NCBI RefSeq assembly: GCF_001830325.1
Contig: NZ_MHZG01000001.1
Coordinates: forward strand, 434,001-498,000
Reading direction: 5' to 3'
DNA length: 64,000 nucleotides
Source: Polynucleobacter sp. GWA2_45_21
Lineage (GTDB): Bacteria; Pseudomonadota; Gammaproteobacteria; Burkholderiales; Burkholderiaceae
The notes below the pieces were generated by a model, which did no database searches, had not been told where the DNA came from, and saw only the letters and a list, made by a program, of their open reading frames with translations. Positions 11,381-24,875 of this stretch are shown piece after piece. The first letter of the stretch is position 1. Every line of letters begins with the position of its first letter. Position numbers and translations under genes: made by a program.

Positions 11381-13240
11381 ATGAATCGCTACCCCCTCTG
11401 GAAATACATAGTCATCCTATTTGCACTGCTGATTGGAGGACTATATTCATTACCCAATTTCTACGGGGAGGCTCCAGCGGTTCAAGTCTCGTCCGCCAAA
11501 CCAACCATCAAGGTTGATTTGGCGACACAGTCTCGAGTCGAAAAGATTCTGACGGATGACAACATTAGTAATACTGGCATCTTCTTTGAATCTACAGGCA
11601 ATGTAGGTTCAATCAAAATTCGCTTCAACAATACCGATATTCAATTGCGCGCACGTGACTTGCTGCAACAGAAATTGAATATTGATCAAAATGATCCCAA
11701 TTTCACAGTTGCATTAAACCTACTCTCCAATACACCGAGTTGGCTCAATGCGCTTAATGCATTACCGATGCCTCTCGGCCTTGACTTGCGTGGTGGCGTT
11801 TACTTCTTGCTGCAAGTGGATATGAAGGGCGCAGTTCAAAAGAAGGTTACTTCTTTGGCAACCGATATTCGTAGTCAGTTGCGTGATAAATCGATTCGTC
11901 AACAAGGAATTGAACGCGGCCAGGACAGCATCACGTTAACTTTTGGTAGCACTGAAGATGCTGAAAAAGCACGTTCAGTATTGATGGCTAGCCAGCCTGA
12001 TCTGATCTGGCAAATTAAGCCTACTGGGCTATCACCTAAACTCGTAGGCGAATTTAAGCCAACTGCCTTAAAAGAAATCCAAGACAACGCAGTGAAGCAA
12101 AATATCGTGACGCTCAATAAGCGTGTGAATGAGCTGGCCGTTAAAGAGCCGGTCATTCAACAGCAAGGTGCAGAGCGCATTGTTGTTCAACTGCCAGGCG
12201 TACAAGATACTGCTCGCGCAAAAGACATCATTGGTCGCACAGCAACTCTGGAGTCCAGATTGGCTGACCCCATCGTCTCGACTATTGCGATTGGTGAGAC
12301 CCCTCCCCCAGGAATGGATGTTTTCCGCTTTGGTGAAAACCGCCAAGGCGTGTTCAAAAAATCTGTGATCTTTAGTGGTGATCGCATTACGGATGCAAGC
12401 GCAGGCTTCGACCAAAACCAACGTCCTGCAGTGAATATTTCTTTAGATGCTGCCGGCGGTCGCGTAATGCAAGAAGTGACACGTGAAAACATTGGCAAGC
12501 CAATGGGCATGATCTTGTTTGAAAAAGGCAAAGGTGAGGTTCTCACAATTGCCACTATTCAAAGTGAGTTTGGCTCCAAGTTTCAGATCACTGGTCAACC
12601 AACTACTGAGAGTGCGAATGATTTGGCACTCTTGTTGCGTGCGGGTTCCTTAGCAGCCCCAATGGAAATCATTGAAGAGCGGACGATTGGACCAAGCCTC
12701 GGTGCTGAAAATATTGAGAAAGGCTTTAAATCCCTCATCATTGGTTTTACAGCAATCGCTATTTTCATGATTGCCTACTACCTCTTGTTTGGTACTTTCT
12801 CAGTTGTGGCACTAGCAGTGAACTTACTGCTCTTAATCTCCGTTTTATCCATGCTGCAAGCTACCTTAACCCTGCCAGGCATTGCTGCGATGGCATTGGC
12901 ACTGGGTATGGCGATTGACTCCAACGTGTTAATTAACGAGCGTATTCGTGAGGAGCTACGTAATGGTGCAGCTCCGCAAACAGCTATTGCTATTGGCTTT
13001 GATAAGGCCTGGGCAACCATCTTGGATTCAAATATCACTACCTTAATTGCTGGTCTAGCATTGCTGACATTTGGCTCCGGCCCAATCAAAGGCTTCGCGG
13101 TAGTGCATTGCCTTGGTATTTTGACTTCGATGTTTTCAGCGGTCTTTTTCTCACGTGGCCTGGTTAACCTCTGGTACGGCAGAGGTAAAAAAGTTCAAAA
13201 ACTCGCTATCGGCCAAGTTTGGCGTCCTCAGGAGAAATAA
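11381..13240 (+). CDS. secD: Protein translocase subunit SecD
   Basis: An RND-type membrane component that uses the proton gradient to help complete protein export. The 619-residue protein has an N-terminal membrane helix (YIVILFALLIGGLYSLPN), a large periplasmic region with LDLRGGVYFLLQVDM, and a C-terminal six-helix membrane domain with MALALGMAIDSNVLINERI. Length equals E. coli SecD (615). secF follows after three bases, so the two are co-transcribed and probably translationally coupled. Confidence 0.97.
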   Translation: MNRYPLWKYIVILFALLIGGLYSLPNFYGEAPAVQVSSAKPTIKVDLATQSRVEKILTDDNISNTGIFFESTGNVGSIKIRFNNTDIQLRARDLLQQKLNIDQNDPNFTVALNLLSNTPSWLNALNALPMPLGLDLRGGVYFLLQVDMKGAVQKKVTSLATDIRSQLRDKSIRQQGIERGQDSITLTFGSTEDAEKARSVLMASQPDLIWQIKPTGLSPKLVGEFKPTALKEIQDNAVKQNIVTLNKRVNELAVKEPVIQQQGAERIVVQLPGVQDTARAKDIIGRTATLESRLADPIVSTIAIGETPPPGMDVFRFGENRQGVFKKSVIFSGDRITDASAGFDQNQRPAVNISLDAAGGRVMQEVTRENIGKPMGMILFEKGKGEVLTIATIQSEFGSKFQITGQPTTESANDLALLLRAGSLAAPMEIIEERTIGPSLGAENIEKGFKSLIIGFTAIAIFMIAYYLLFGTFSVVALAVNLLLLISVLSMLQATLTLPGIAAMALALGMAIDSNVLINERIREELRNGAAPQTAIAIGFDKAWATILDSNITTLIAGLALLTFGSGPIKGFAVVHCLGILTSMFSAVFFSRGLVNLWYGRGKKVQKLAIGQVWRPQEK

Positions 13241-13243
13241 GTC

Positions 13244-14218
13244 ATGGAATTTTTCCGGATCAAAAAAGACATTCCCTTTATGCGCCACGCATTGGCGCTC
13301 AATGCAGTCTCTCTCATCACCTTCTTAGCTGCCGTTTTCTTCCTCTGGCATAACGGTCTTCACCTATCAATTGAATTTACTGGCGGTACGGTAATGGAGG
13401 TTACTTATCCACAAACCGCCCCTTTAGATTCAATTAGATCGAATGTGGAAAAGTTAGGTTATTCCGATACCCAGATTCAGAACTTTGGTAGCTCACGTGA
13501 TGTGATGATTCGCCTGCCACTCCAAAAAGATGCCGAAGGAAAAATGATTTCCTCTGCTGATCAAAGTGCGGCTGTGATGCAAGCGCTTGAGCCAGCAACA
13601 ACTGGAGCAAAGCTACAGCGCGTGGAGTTCGTAGGCCCCCAAGTAGGTCGTGAACTCGCAATTGATGGATTAATGGCCTTGTTGTTTGTAGTGATTGGCA
13701 TCGTGGTTTACCTTTCTTTCCGCTTCGAGTGGAAATTTGCTGTTGCCGGCATCATTGCGAACTTACATGACATCGTCATTATTTTAGGCTTCTTTGCTTT
13801 CTTCCAATGGGAATTCTCACTCTCCGTTTTGGCCGCAGTACTGGCTGTGCTGGGTTACTCAGTCAATGAGTCAGTGGTGATCTTTGACCGTATTCGCGAA
13901 AACTTCCGCAAGTACCGCAAGATGAATACCCGCGAGATTATTGATAACGCCATTACCAGCACCATTAGCCGCACCGTAATTACTCACGGTAGTACTGAGA
14001 TGATGGTTCTGGCGATGCTGATTTTTGGTGGCCCTACCCTCTTCTACTTTGCCTTAGCATTAACCATCGGTATTTTGTTTGGTATTTACTCTTCTGTATT
14101 CGTTGCTGCGGCTTTAGCAATGTGGCTTGGTGTTACTCGTGAAGATTTAGTGAAGGGCGACAAGAAGCCGGATGATGCTGCCCGCAATGATGATCCAAAC
14201 TTTGGAGCTCAGGTCTGA
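13244..14218 (+). CDS. secF: Protein translocase subunit SecF
   Basis: The partner of SecD in the SecDF complex. The 324-residue protein has an N-terminal helix, the SecF motif LSIEFTGGTVMEV, a periplasmic domain, and the membrane domain containing AVLAVLGYSVNESVVIFDRIREN. It ends with a hydrophilic tail (ATREDLVKGDKKPDD-like) in the cytoplasm. Length matches E. coli SecF (323). The gene is convergent with waaA, 15 bases away. No T-rich terminator is visible in that gap. Confidence 0.97.
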   Translation: MEFFRIKKDIPFMRHALALNAVSLITFLAAVFFLWHNGLHLSIEFTGGTVMEVTYPQTAPLDSIRSNVEKLGYSDTQIQNFGSSRDVMIRLPLQKDAEGKMISSADQSAAVMQALEPATTGAKLQRVEFVGPQVGRELAIDGLMALLFVVIGIVVYLSFRFEWKFAVAGIIANLHDIVIILGFFAFFQWEFSLSVLAAVLAVLGYSVNESVVIFDRIRENFRKYRKMNTREIIDNAITSTISRTVITHGSTEMMVLAMLIFGGPTLFYFALALTIGILFGIYSSVFVAAALAMWLGVTREDLVKGDKKPDDAARNDDPNFGAQV

Positions 14219-14233
14219 GCTCTATCTGAACGG

Positions 14234-17073
<2,840 letters not shown>

Positions 17074-17087
17074 CTATACTTGGGAAT

Positions 17088-17702
17088 ATGAAACTCATCG
17101 GATCCCTCACTAGCCCCTACGTACGCAAGGTACGTATTGTTCTCATGGAAAAAAAGGTTGATGTTGACCTAGAACTTGAAAATGTCTGGGCTGCAGATAC
17201 CAAAATTGCCCTCAATAACCCCTTAGGCAAGATTCCTTGCTTGATTTTGGATGATGGCGAGGCCATTTATGACTCCCGAGTGATTGCGGAGTATGCCGAT
17301 ACCCTGAGCCCAGTAGGAAAGCTGATTCCGGCAGGTAGCCGCGAACGTGCCACAGTCAAAACCTGGGAGGCTTTGGCTGATGGGATTAAAGATGCTGGCA
17401 TTTTGGCTCGTTTAGAGCATACATTTCATACGCCTGAGCAGCAGAGTGATACCTGGCTTGAGCGCCAAATGGGCAAAATTGATGCTGCTTTAGCCCAAAT
17501 GTCCCGTGAATTAGGCGAAAACCCCTGGTGTCACGGCAACCAGATGACTTTGGCTGATATTGCAGTGGGATGTGCACTGGGCTACCTGTTGTTCCGCTTC
17601 CCAAATGTAGCGTGGCAAGCTCAATACCCCAGTCTAGACGCTCTGTATCAAAAGCTGATGCAAAGACCTTCCTTTACAGAAACAGCGCCTCCAGCGGCTT
17701 AA
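17088..17702 (+). CDS. Glutathione S-transferase family protein
   Basis: A two-domain GST-fold protein. The thioredoxin-like N-terminal domain runs MKLIGSLTSPYVRKVRI...NPLGKIPCLILDDGEAIYDSRVI, with the cis-Pro in KIPCL and the glutathione-contacting DSR. The helical C-terminal domain contains MTLADIAVGCALGYLLFR. I chose ATG 17088 because the domain begins exactly there (204 residues, a normal length). However a TTG at 17061 in the same frame is preceded at good spacing by AAGGGGG (17045-17051), so a nine-residue longer form is possible. The substrate cannot be read from sequence. Confidence 0.88.
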   Translation: MKLIGSLTSPYVRKVRIVLMEKKVDVDLELENVWAADTKIALNNPLGKIPCLILDDGEAIYDSRVIAEYADTLSPVGKLIPAGSRERATVKTWEALADGIKDAGILARLEHTFHTPEQQSDTWLERQMGKIDAALAQMSRELGENPWCHGNQMTLADIAVGCALGYLLFRFPNVAWQAQYPSLDALYQKLMQRPSFTETAPPAA

Positions 17703-17736
17703 ATTCAGAAATTACTTCTAAAGTACCTGAGGGTAC

Positions 17737-18852
17737 TTAGGCGGAAATAATTCCGCCGCCCAAGCAAATATCGCCGTCGTACAAGACGGCAGACTGGCCA
17801 GGCGTCACTGCCCACTGAGCCTCCGGAAAAGTTAATTGGAAACTGAGGGGCCCTTCAACTCCTGCGACTAGCGAGCATGCAGAGTCAGCTTGGCGATAGC
17901 GGGTTTTTGCAGAATACTGGCCAGGCATTGGAGCTGTGCCTGCAACCCAGCTGGCATCAATTGCAGAAAGCTGATTGGCTAGAAGCCATGCGTGCTCGTG
18001 CCCTTGTGCCACATATAGCGTGTTGTTCACTACGTCTTTGCGGGCGACATACCAAGCATCCCCATTGCCATTTTGACTGCCGCCTAAGCCAATACCTTTA
18101 CGCTGACCTAGAGTGAAAAAGGCAAGCCCCATATGCTCTCCCACCGTTTTGCCTTCAGGGGTTTTAATGGGTCCAGGTGTACGAGGCAAGTAGCGGTTTA
18201 AGAACTCACGGAAGGGGCGTTCGCCAATAAAGCAAATCCCAGTGGAATCTTTTTTGCGCGCATTGTGTAAACCAATTTGCTCGGCGATCTTGCGGACCTC
18301 TGTCTTTGGAATTTCCCCAAGTGGAAAAAGAACGTTTGCTAATTGGGCTTGGGTTAAGCGGTGCAAGAAGTAGCTTTGATCTTTGCTGGCATCAAGCGCC
18401 TTTAATAATTGCGTCCGCCCACCCTCATGACGCACCCGCGCATAGTGGCCAGTAGCAATCGCATCTGCACCCAAGCTCATGGCATGGTCTAAAAAGGCTT
18501 TGAACTTAATTTCTGCATTGCACAAAACATCAGGGTTGGGCGTTCGCCCTGCAGCGTATTCGCGCAAAAACTCGGCAAAAACGCGCTCTCGGTACTCGGC
18601 AGCAAAATTGACCGCCTCAACATCAATTCCGATGAGATCTGCCACGGAAACGACATCTAGCCAATCCTGGCGTGCGGAGCAATACTCATCATTGTCATCG
18701 TCTTCCCAGTTTTTCATGAAAAGGCCAATCACTTCATAGCCTTGCTGCTTCAGCATCCAGGCCGCAACAGACGAATCTACACCCCCAGACATGCCTACAA
18801 CGACTTTGGATGGCTTTGAAGCGGGTATTGCGGAAGAATTGAGCGGGATCAT
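17737..18852 (-). CDS. mnmA: tRNA-specific 2-thiouridylase
   Basis: This enzyme adds sulfur at C2 of the wobble uridine of tRNA Lys, Glu and Gln. The PP-loop ATP motif [16 protein letters not shown] lies near the N-terminus. The two catalytic cysteines are in [12 protein letters not shown] and [12 protein letters not shown]. Further family signatures are [14 protein letters not shown] and QRKGIGLGG. The open frame extends to 18891, but the ATG at 18852 ([20 protein letters not shown]) gives 371 residues, the usual family length. Neither start has a clear Shine-Dalgarno sequence. The gene is convergent with the GST gene. Confidence 0.95.
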   Translation of the reverse strand: MIPLNSSAIPASKPSKVVVGMSGGVDSSVAAWMLKQQGYEVIGLFMKNWEDDDNDEYCSARQDWLDVVSVADLIGIDVEAVNFAAEYRERVFAEFLREYAAGRTPNPDVLCNAEIKFKAFLDHAMSLGADAIATGHYARVRHEGGRTQLLKALDASKDQSYFLHRLTQAQLANVLFPLGEIPKTEVRKIAEQIGLHNARKKDSTGICFIGERPFREFLNRYLPRTPGPIKTPEGKTVGEHMGLAFFTLGQRKGIGLGGSQNGNGDAWYVARKDVVNNTLYVAQGHEHAWLLANQLSAIDASWVAGTAPMPGQYSAKTRYRQADSACSLVAGVEGPLSFQLTFPEAQWAVTPGQSAVLYDGDICLGGGIISA

Positions 18853-19028
18853 CAAAAAATGCGAGAATTCAATATAAGCTGAAAACCCCATTGTAGAAGC
18901 CTTAACTCAAGTTAGCCTGAAGAGCTTAAATGAGCCGGTACAAAACATAAGGGTATGCATATATATGTGTATTCGCGTATATATACCTAAAATAGATTAT
19001 TTGAATCATTAGCATTTGGAGACATGCC

Positions 19029-20159
19029 ATGCGCATAGGAGTACCGCTGGAAATCAGACCTGGGGAAACTCGGGTTGCTGCCACACCGGAAACCGTTAAG
19101 AGGCTGATTAGCCAAGGTCATACGGTTGTTATACAAAAGGATGCGGGCGTAACAGCCAGCCAGCCAGATTCTGCCTATGAAGCCGTTGGCGCAACAATTG
19201 GTAGTGCTGTTGACGCCTTTGGTGCAGAGATCGTACTCAAAGTACGTGCGCCCGAAGCTACCGAGCTCAAACAAATTAAATCTGGCAGCGTGCTACTTGG
19301 CATGCTTGACCCATTTGATAACGAAAATATTGCAGCCATGGCTGCGCAAGGTGTGACCGCATTCTCATTAGAGGCTGCTCCACGAACCACACGCGCCCAA
19401 AGTATGGACGTTCTGTCTTCTCAAGCGAACATCGCAGGTTACAAAGCCGTCATGGTCGCAGCCAATGAGTATCAGCGCTTTATGCCAATGCTCATGACTG
19501 CAGCTGGAACGGTTAAAGCGGCACGCGTGCTGATCTTGGGTGCCGGTGTTGCTGGTCTTCAAGCGATCGCAACGGCGAAGCGTTTAGGCGCTGTTATCGA
19601 AGCATCTGATGTACGCCCTGCTGCTAAAGAGCAAATCGAATCTCTCGGCGCGAAGTTTGTTGACGTTCCTTATGAGACTGACGAAGAACGTGAAATCGCT
19701 CAAGGTGTTGGCGGCTATGCTCGCCCAATGCCAGAAGCCTGGATGAAGCGTCAAGCAGCTCTCGTTGCTGAACGCGCTCAACAAGCTGACATTGTGATTA
19801 CCACTGCTTTGATTCCAGGTCGTAAGCCACCCGTCTTATTGCACAGCGATACCGTTGCCAATATGAAACCAGGCTCTATCGTGATCGACTTAGCAGCTGG
19901 TCGTGGCGACAATGGCTCAGGCAACTGTCCTTTGACAGAGGCTGACAAGATCGTTGAAAAAAATGGTGTGAAGATTATTGGTTACACCAATCTCGCAAGT
20001 ATGGTGGCAGCAGATGCTTCTGCTTTGTATGCCCGTAACTTACTCGACTTCATGAAACTGATCGTTGATGCTGAGGCGAAGTTAGTAATCCCAACGGATG
20101 ACGACATTGTTACTGCCTGCCTCATGTGCCGTGATGGCCAAGCCATCCGTAAAAACTAA
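19029..20159 (+). CDS. pntAA: Proton-translocating NAD(P) transhydrogenase, alpha subunit part 1 (NAD-binding domain I)
   Basis: The soluble NAD(H)-binding domain dI of the membrane transhydrogenase that makes NADPH from NADH and the proton gradient. The 376-residue protein starts [20 protein letters not shown] and has [23 protein letters not shown] (Rossmann motif, residues about 170-192) and the PITDHGS-like NAD site. The alpha subunit is split: its membrane part is the next gene. GGAG lies seven bases before the ATG. Two 10-bp TA-rich palindromes lie upstream (18958-18967 and 18977-18986). Confidence 0.95.
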   Translation: MRIGVPLEIRPGETRVAATPETVKRLISQGHTVVIQKDAGVTASQPDSAYEAVGATIGSAVDAFGAEIVLKVRAPEATELKQIKSGSVLLGMLDPFDNENIAAMAAQGVTAFSLEAAPRTTRAQSMDVLSSQANIAGYKAVMVAANEYQRFMPMLMTAAGTVKAARVLILGAGVAGLQAIATAKRLGAVIEASDVRPAAKEQIESLGAKFVDVPYETDEEREIAQGVGGYARPMPEAWMKRQAALVAERAQQADIVITTALIPGRKPPVLLHSDTVANMKPGSIVIDLAAGRGDNGSGNCPLTEADKIVEKNGVKIIGYTNLASMVAADASALYARNLLDFMKLIVDAEAKLVIPTDDDIVTACLMCRDGQAIRKN

Positions 20160-20184
20160 TAAAAAATTATTCAAAGGAAACATC

Positions 20185-20523
20185 ATGGATCTCGCTGCTT
20201 TTCAAAGCATCCTCACAGTCCAAAACATCACCGTGTTTGTGTTGGCCATTTTTGTTGGTTACCACGTGGTTTGGAACGTCACTCCTGCACTGCATACTCC
20301 ACTCATGGCGGTTACTAACGCTATTTCTGGAATCATTATTGTTGGCGCCTTACTTCAAACTGAAGTGATTGGTGGCGATGAGATCACTCTCACCAGCATC
20401 ATTGGTGCGATTGCAGTCTTTTTGGCTTCAATCAATATTTTTGGTGGCTTTATGGTCACCCGTCGCATGCTGGAGATGTTCAAGAAAAAAGCCCCAAAGG
20501 CTGATGCGGCTGGAACTAAATAA
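20185..20523 (+). CDS. pntAB: NAD(P) transhydrogenase, alpha subunit part 2 (membrane)
   Basis: The membrane domain of the split alpha subunit. From the ATG at 20185 ([21 protein letters not shown], preceded by AAGGAAA) it is 112 residues. It has three to four hydrophobic segments: about residues 14-33, 42-60 and 70-90, in [31 protein letters not shown] and [19 protein letters not shown]. The frame is open upstream into pntAA, but that extension is not family-like. The order pntAA-pntAB-pntB is the three-gene form common in Burkholderiaceae and Rhizobiales. Confidence 0.94.
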   Translation: MDLAAFQSILTVQNITVFVLAIFVGYHVVWNVTPALHTPLMAVTNAISGIIIVGALLQTEVIGGDEITLTSIIGAIAVFLASINIFGGFMVTRRMLEMFKKKAPKADAAGTK

Positions 20524-20555
20524 AACTAGAACAAGATCTTATAGAGACCACAATA

Positions 20556-21923
20556 ATGTCAAACATAACCGCGATTTCCTATCTCATTTCATCGGTGCTG
20601 TTCATCCTCGCTTTGCGTGGATTGTCTTCACCAACTACTTCACGCCAAGGTAACACCTTCGGCATGGTCGGCATGCTGCTCGCCGTGATCACCACCTTCA
20701 TGATTCCTGACTTTAAGCCAGTCTTCTCATTGATTATTGGCGCGATTGTTGGTGGCGCTATCATTGGAACGATTGCCGCTAAGCGCGTGCAGATGACGAA
20801 GATGCCTGAGCTCGTAGCGCTCATGCACTCCTTCGTTGGCTTATCAGCAGTATTGATCGCTATCGCAGCGGTATATAACCCTGCTCATGATCACACTGGC
20901 GCACAAAAGATCGAACTCTTCATTGGTGCATTTATTGGCGCGATTACCTTCACAGCTTCCGTTATTGCTTTCGGCAAATTATCAGGAAAAGTGAGTGGTA
21001 AACCAGTGACTTTTGCCGGTCAACATTTACTCAATTTGATTCTTGCTATCGGCATGGTTTCTGGTGGCGTTATGTATTTCATGACAGGCAGCCACGAAGC
21101 ATTCTTGGTAATGTGTGCCATTGCTTTGGTATTGGGCGTGACATTGATCATCCCAATCGGTGGTGCCGATATGCCGGTGGTGGTATCGATGCTGAACAGC
21201 TACTCTGGTTGGGCAGCTGCAGGTATTGGTTTCACATTGAACAACCCAGTTTTGATTATTGCCGGCGCTTGCGTGGGATCTTCTGGCGCAATTCTGTCTT
21301 ACATCATGTGTAAGGCCATGAATCGCTCTATCTTGGCGGTCTTGCTGGGCGGCTTTGGCGCCGAAGCTTCTGCTGGTGGTGCTGATGATGGCGGTCCAAA
21401 GAACTACAAAACTGGCTCCCCAGAAGATGCGGCCTTCCTCATGGAAAACGCTGACACTGTGGTGATTGTTCCTGGTTACGGTTTAGCAGTTGCCCGCGCT
21501 CAACATGCTCTCAAAGAATTGACAGAGAAGTTAACTCACCATGGCGTCACTGTGAAGTATGCGATTCACCCAGTGGCTGGTCGTATGCCTGGTCATATGA
21601 ACGTACTCTTAGCTGAAGCTGAAGTTCCATACGATCAAGTATTTGAGATGGAAGATATCAACAGCGACTTTGGACAAGCTGACGTAGTGCTAGTACTTGG
21701 TGCAAACGACGTGGTGAACCCTGCCGCTCGTACACCAGGCAGCCCAATCTTTGGTATGCCGATCCTGGAAGCATTTAAAGCTAAAACGATCATCGTAAAT
21801 AAGCGCTCCATGGCTGCAGGTTATGCAGGTCTTGATAATGAACTCTTCTACATGGACAAAACGATGATGGTCTTCGGTGATGCGAAGAAAGTTGTGGAAG
21901 ATATGGTGAAGTCTGTCAGCTAA
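20556..21923 (+). CDS. pntB: NAD(P) transhydrogenase, beta subunit
   Basis: The beta subunit carries the membrane channel half (nine or so hydrophobic helices, residues about 1-265) and the C-terminal NADP(H)-binding domain dIII. The latter has VIVPGYGLAVARAQH, MPGHMNVLLAEAEVPYD, VLVLGANDVVNPAAR and VNKRSMAAGYAGLDNELFY (split here across the domain). Length 455 (E. coli PntB 462). A strong intrinsic terminator follows at 21973-22009, ending the pnt operon. Confidence 0.96.
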   Translation: MSNITAISYLISSVLFILALRGLSSPTTSRQGNTFGMVGMLLAVITTFMIPDFKPVFSLIIGAIVGGAIIGTIAAKRVQMTKMPELVALMHSFVGLSAVLIAIAAVYNPAHDHTGAQKIELFIGAFIGAITFTASVIAFGKLSGKVSGKPVTFAGQHLLNLILAIGMVSGGVMYFMTGSHEAFLVMCAIALVLGVTLIIPIGGADMPVVVSMLNSYSGWAAAGIGFTLNNPVLIIAGACVGSSGAILSYIMCKAMNRSILAVLLGGFGAEASAGGADDGGPKNYKTGSPEDAAFLMENADTVVIVPGYGLAVARAQHALKELTEKLTHHGVTVKYAIHPVAGRMPGHMNVLLAEAEVPYDQVFEMEDINSDFGQADVVLVLGANDVVNPAARTPGSPIFGMPILEAFKAKTIIVNKRSMAAGYAGLDNELFYMDKTMMVFGDAKKVVEDMVKSVS

Positions 21924-21972
21924 GTATCTAGCTGTATTCATCTAAGTGAAATTTAGATGGTTAACAAGTTAA

Positions 21973-22009
21973 ACGGTGGATAAGTGAAAAACTTACCCAC
22001 CGTTTTTTT
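21973..22009 (+). terminator. Rho-independent terminator after pntB
   Basis: The 13-base arm ACGGTGGATAAGT (21973-21985) and the arm ACTTACCCACCGT (21991-22003) pair with a single A/C mismatch around a small A-rich loop. A run of T to 22009 follows. It lies 50 bases downstream of the pntB stop. Confidence 0.92.
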
Positions 22010-22043
22010 ATTCCTACCTACTCATTATTTATTCATTATTCAA

Positions 22044-22490
22044 ATGAAACTACTTAAATTTATCGCGCTCATTTTCATATCTATAGCATCTCAATATGCT
22101 CAGGCTGATGCAGAACGAAAACATTACTACACTGATATTCCGGGCGTAGAGGCTAATGTCTTAATCAAAACTACAAAGTCATGGAATGGTGCCGTACTTC
22201 CCTCATATGGCGAAGGTCAAGCTGAAATTACTATTATTCGATACAGATTTGCTCCGGGCGCATCCATACCAATGCATATGCATCCCGTTATTAATGCTGG
22301 AGTTCTGCTCAAGGGTGAGCTCAATATCTTTACAAAAACTGGTGAAAAAATAACCCTCAAAGCGGGTGAGCCATTGGTAGAACTGTTTAAAGAATGGCAC
22401 TACGGCTCAAACCCAGGGACTGAGCCAGTTGACTTAATTGTTGTCTATGCAGGAACGGTCGGGACTCCCTTAACAATTCGGAAGAAGTGA
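22044..22490 (+). CDS. Secreted cupin-domain protein
   Basis: A 148-residue protein with a signal peptide (MKLLKFIALIFISIASQYAQA, cleavage after AQA or ADA). It has one small beta-barrel cupin domain: MHMHPVINAGVLLKGELNIF is cupin motif 1 with three His, and GEPLVELFKEWHYGSNPG is motif 2 with Glu and His. The metal ligands are therefore intact. The frame opens at 21984, inside the pnt terminator; the ATG at 22044 is chosen because the signal peptide begins there. The role is unknown. Other cupins of this size are periplasmic metal-binding or sensing proteins. The gene stands alone between two terminators. Confidence 0.85.
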   Translation: MKLLKFIALIFISIASQYAQADAERKHYYTDIPGVEANVLIKTTKSWNGAVLPSYGEGQAEITIIRYRFAPGASIPMHMHPVINAGVLLKGELNIFTKTGEKITLKAGEPLVELFKEWHYGSNPGTEPVDLIVVYAGTVGTPLTIRKK

Positions 22491-22520
22491 GCTTAGAAAT
22501 CAATCCTATTCAGGAATAAA

Positions 22521-22551
22521 AAAACGCCTGGTCTTGTGAACCAGGCGTTTT
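22521..22551. terminator. Bidirectional terminator between cupin gene and groEL
   Basis: A perfect 12-base inverted repeat, AAAACGCCTGGT (22521-22532) and ACCAGGCGTTTT (22540-22551), with a seven-base loop. The A/T ends give a T tract on both strands, so it can stop both the cupin gene (plus) and groEL (minus). Confidence 0.92.
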
Positions 22552-22588
22552 AGTTTCTACAGCTTGATAGCTGAGGAAATTACGGCTA

Positions 22589-24256
<1,668 letters not shown>

Positions 24257-24267
24257 TTAGGTACCGA

Positions 24268-24558
24268 TTACTTCTGTACAACAGCCATGATGTCTTCTTC
24301 GCGCATTACGAGAAGCTCGTCGCTGCCGACCTTAACTGTTTGACCTGCATATTTGCCGAATAACACGCGATCGCCAACCTTGACGTCTGGTGCATTCAAC
24401 TTACCGCTGTCATCACGCTTGCCTGGGCCAACTGCCAATACTTCACCTTGGTCTGGCTTTTCAGCAGCAGCATCCGGAATAATGATTCCAGAGGCGGTTT
24501 TTGATTCTTGATCTAAACGTTTAATGATTACGCGATCATGTAAAGGACGCAGATTCAT
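24268..24558 (-). CDS. groS: Co-chaperonin GroES
   Basis: The 10-kDa lid of the chaperonin cage. The 96-residue protein starts [18 protein letters not shown]. It carries the mobile-loop region [19 protein letters not shown] and the conserved [14 protein letters not shown] Shine-Dalgarno AGGAGAAGG precedes the ATG. It is the first gene of groESL; its 5' region contains a CIRCE element and a heat-shock type promoter. Confidence 0.98.
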   Translation of the reverse strand: MNLRPLHDRVIIKRLDQESKTASGIIIPDAAAEKPDQGEVLAVGPGKRDDSGKLNAPDVKVGDRVLFGKYAGQTVKVGSDELLVMREEDIMAVVQK

Positions 24559-24667
24559 TCCTTCTCCTATGTTAGTAAGTGTTAACTAATTAAAAAACCA
24601 ATATAAATCAATGTGTTGCAGTCTCTTAACACGAAGGCAACAAGCTTTTCAGCTGAATAAGCCTGTT

Positions 24668-24694
24668 TTAGCACTCGCGTGTAGGGAGTGCTGA
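24668..24694. promoter_or_regulatory. CIRCE operator (HrcA site) of groESL
   Basis: TTAGCACTC, nine bases, then GAGTGCTGA. This matches the CIRCE consensus TTAGCACTC-N9-GAGTGCTAA at 17 of 18 positions. It lies just downstream of the -10 element on the minus strand and about 110 bases before groES, where bound HrcA would block transcription. Confidence 0.95.
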
Positions 24695-24724
24695 TTATAT
24701 AGGTCTGATTCCAGGGATTTCAAG
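24694..24724 (-). promoter_or_regulatory. groS: groESL promoter, overlapping sigma-70 and heat-shock (RpoH-like) elements
   Basis: On the minus strand CTTGAAA (24718-24724) is followed 18 bases after TTGAAA by TATAAT (24694-24699). The same CTTGAAA matches the RpoH -35 consensus. A weaker CCTATAT, 14 bases further, could serve as the RpoH -10. The element abuts CIRCE. Dual HrcA plus RpoH control is known in several betaproteobacteria; that it holds here is inference from the sites. Confidence 0.75.
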
Positions 24725-24742
24725 GGCAAATTCACCTTAAAT

Positions 24743-24771
24743 TTCAAAAGGAATCCCGCGCTTTCTATAAT
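24743..24771 (+). promoter_or_regulatory. Probable sigma-70 promoter of the EAL/regulator/kinase operon
   Basis: TTCAAA (24743-24748), a 17-base spacer, and a perfect TATAAT (24766-24771) on the plus strand. Transcription would begin near 24779 and leave a leader of about 97 bases. In that leader CTCCAATC (24827-24834) is the exact complement of GATTGGAG (24861-24868), which contains the Shine-Dalgarno sequence of the first gene. Together with the groESL control region this accounts for the 317 gene-free bases 24559-24875. Confidence 0.65.
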
Positions 24772-24875
24772 GGAGGGAGGCAAGTAGGTAGATTCCTACA
24801 TATAAATAAGCCTTAAGCCCTTACCGCTCCAATCTGACCTGCCTAGACTGGCTATTCAATGATTGGAGAATGCTG

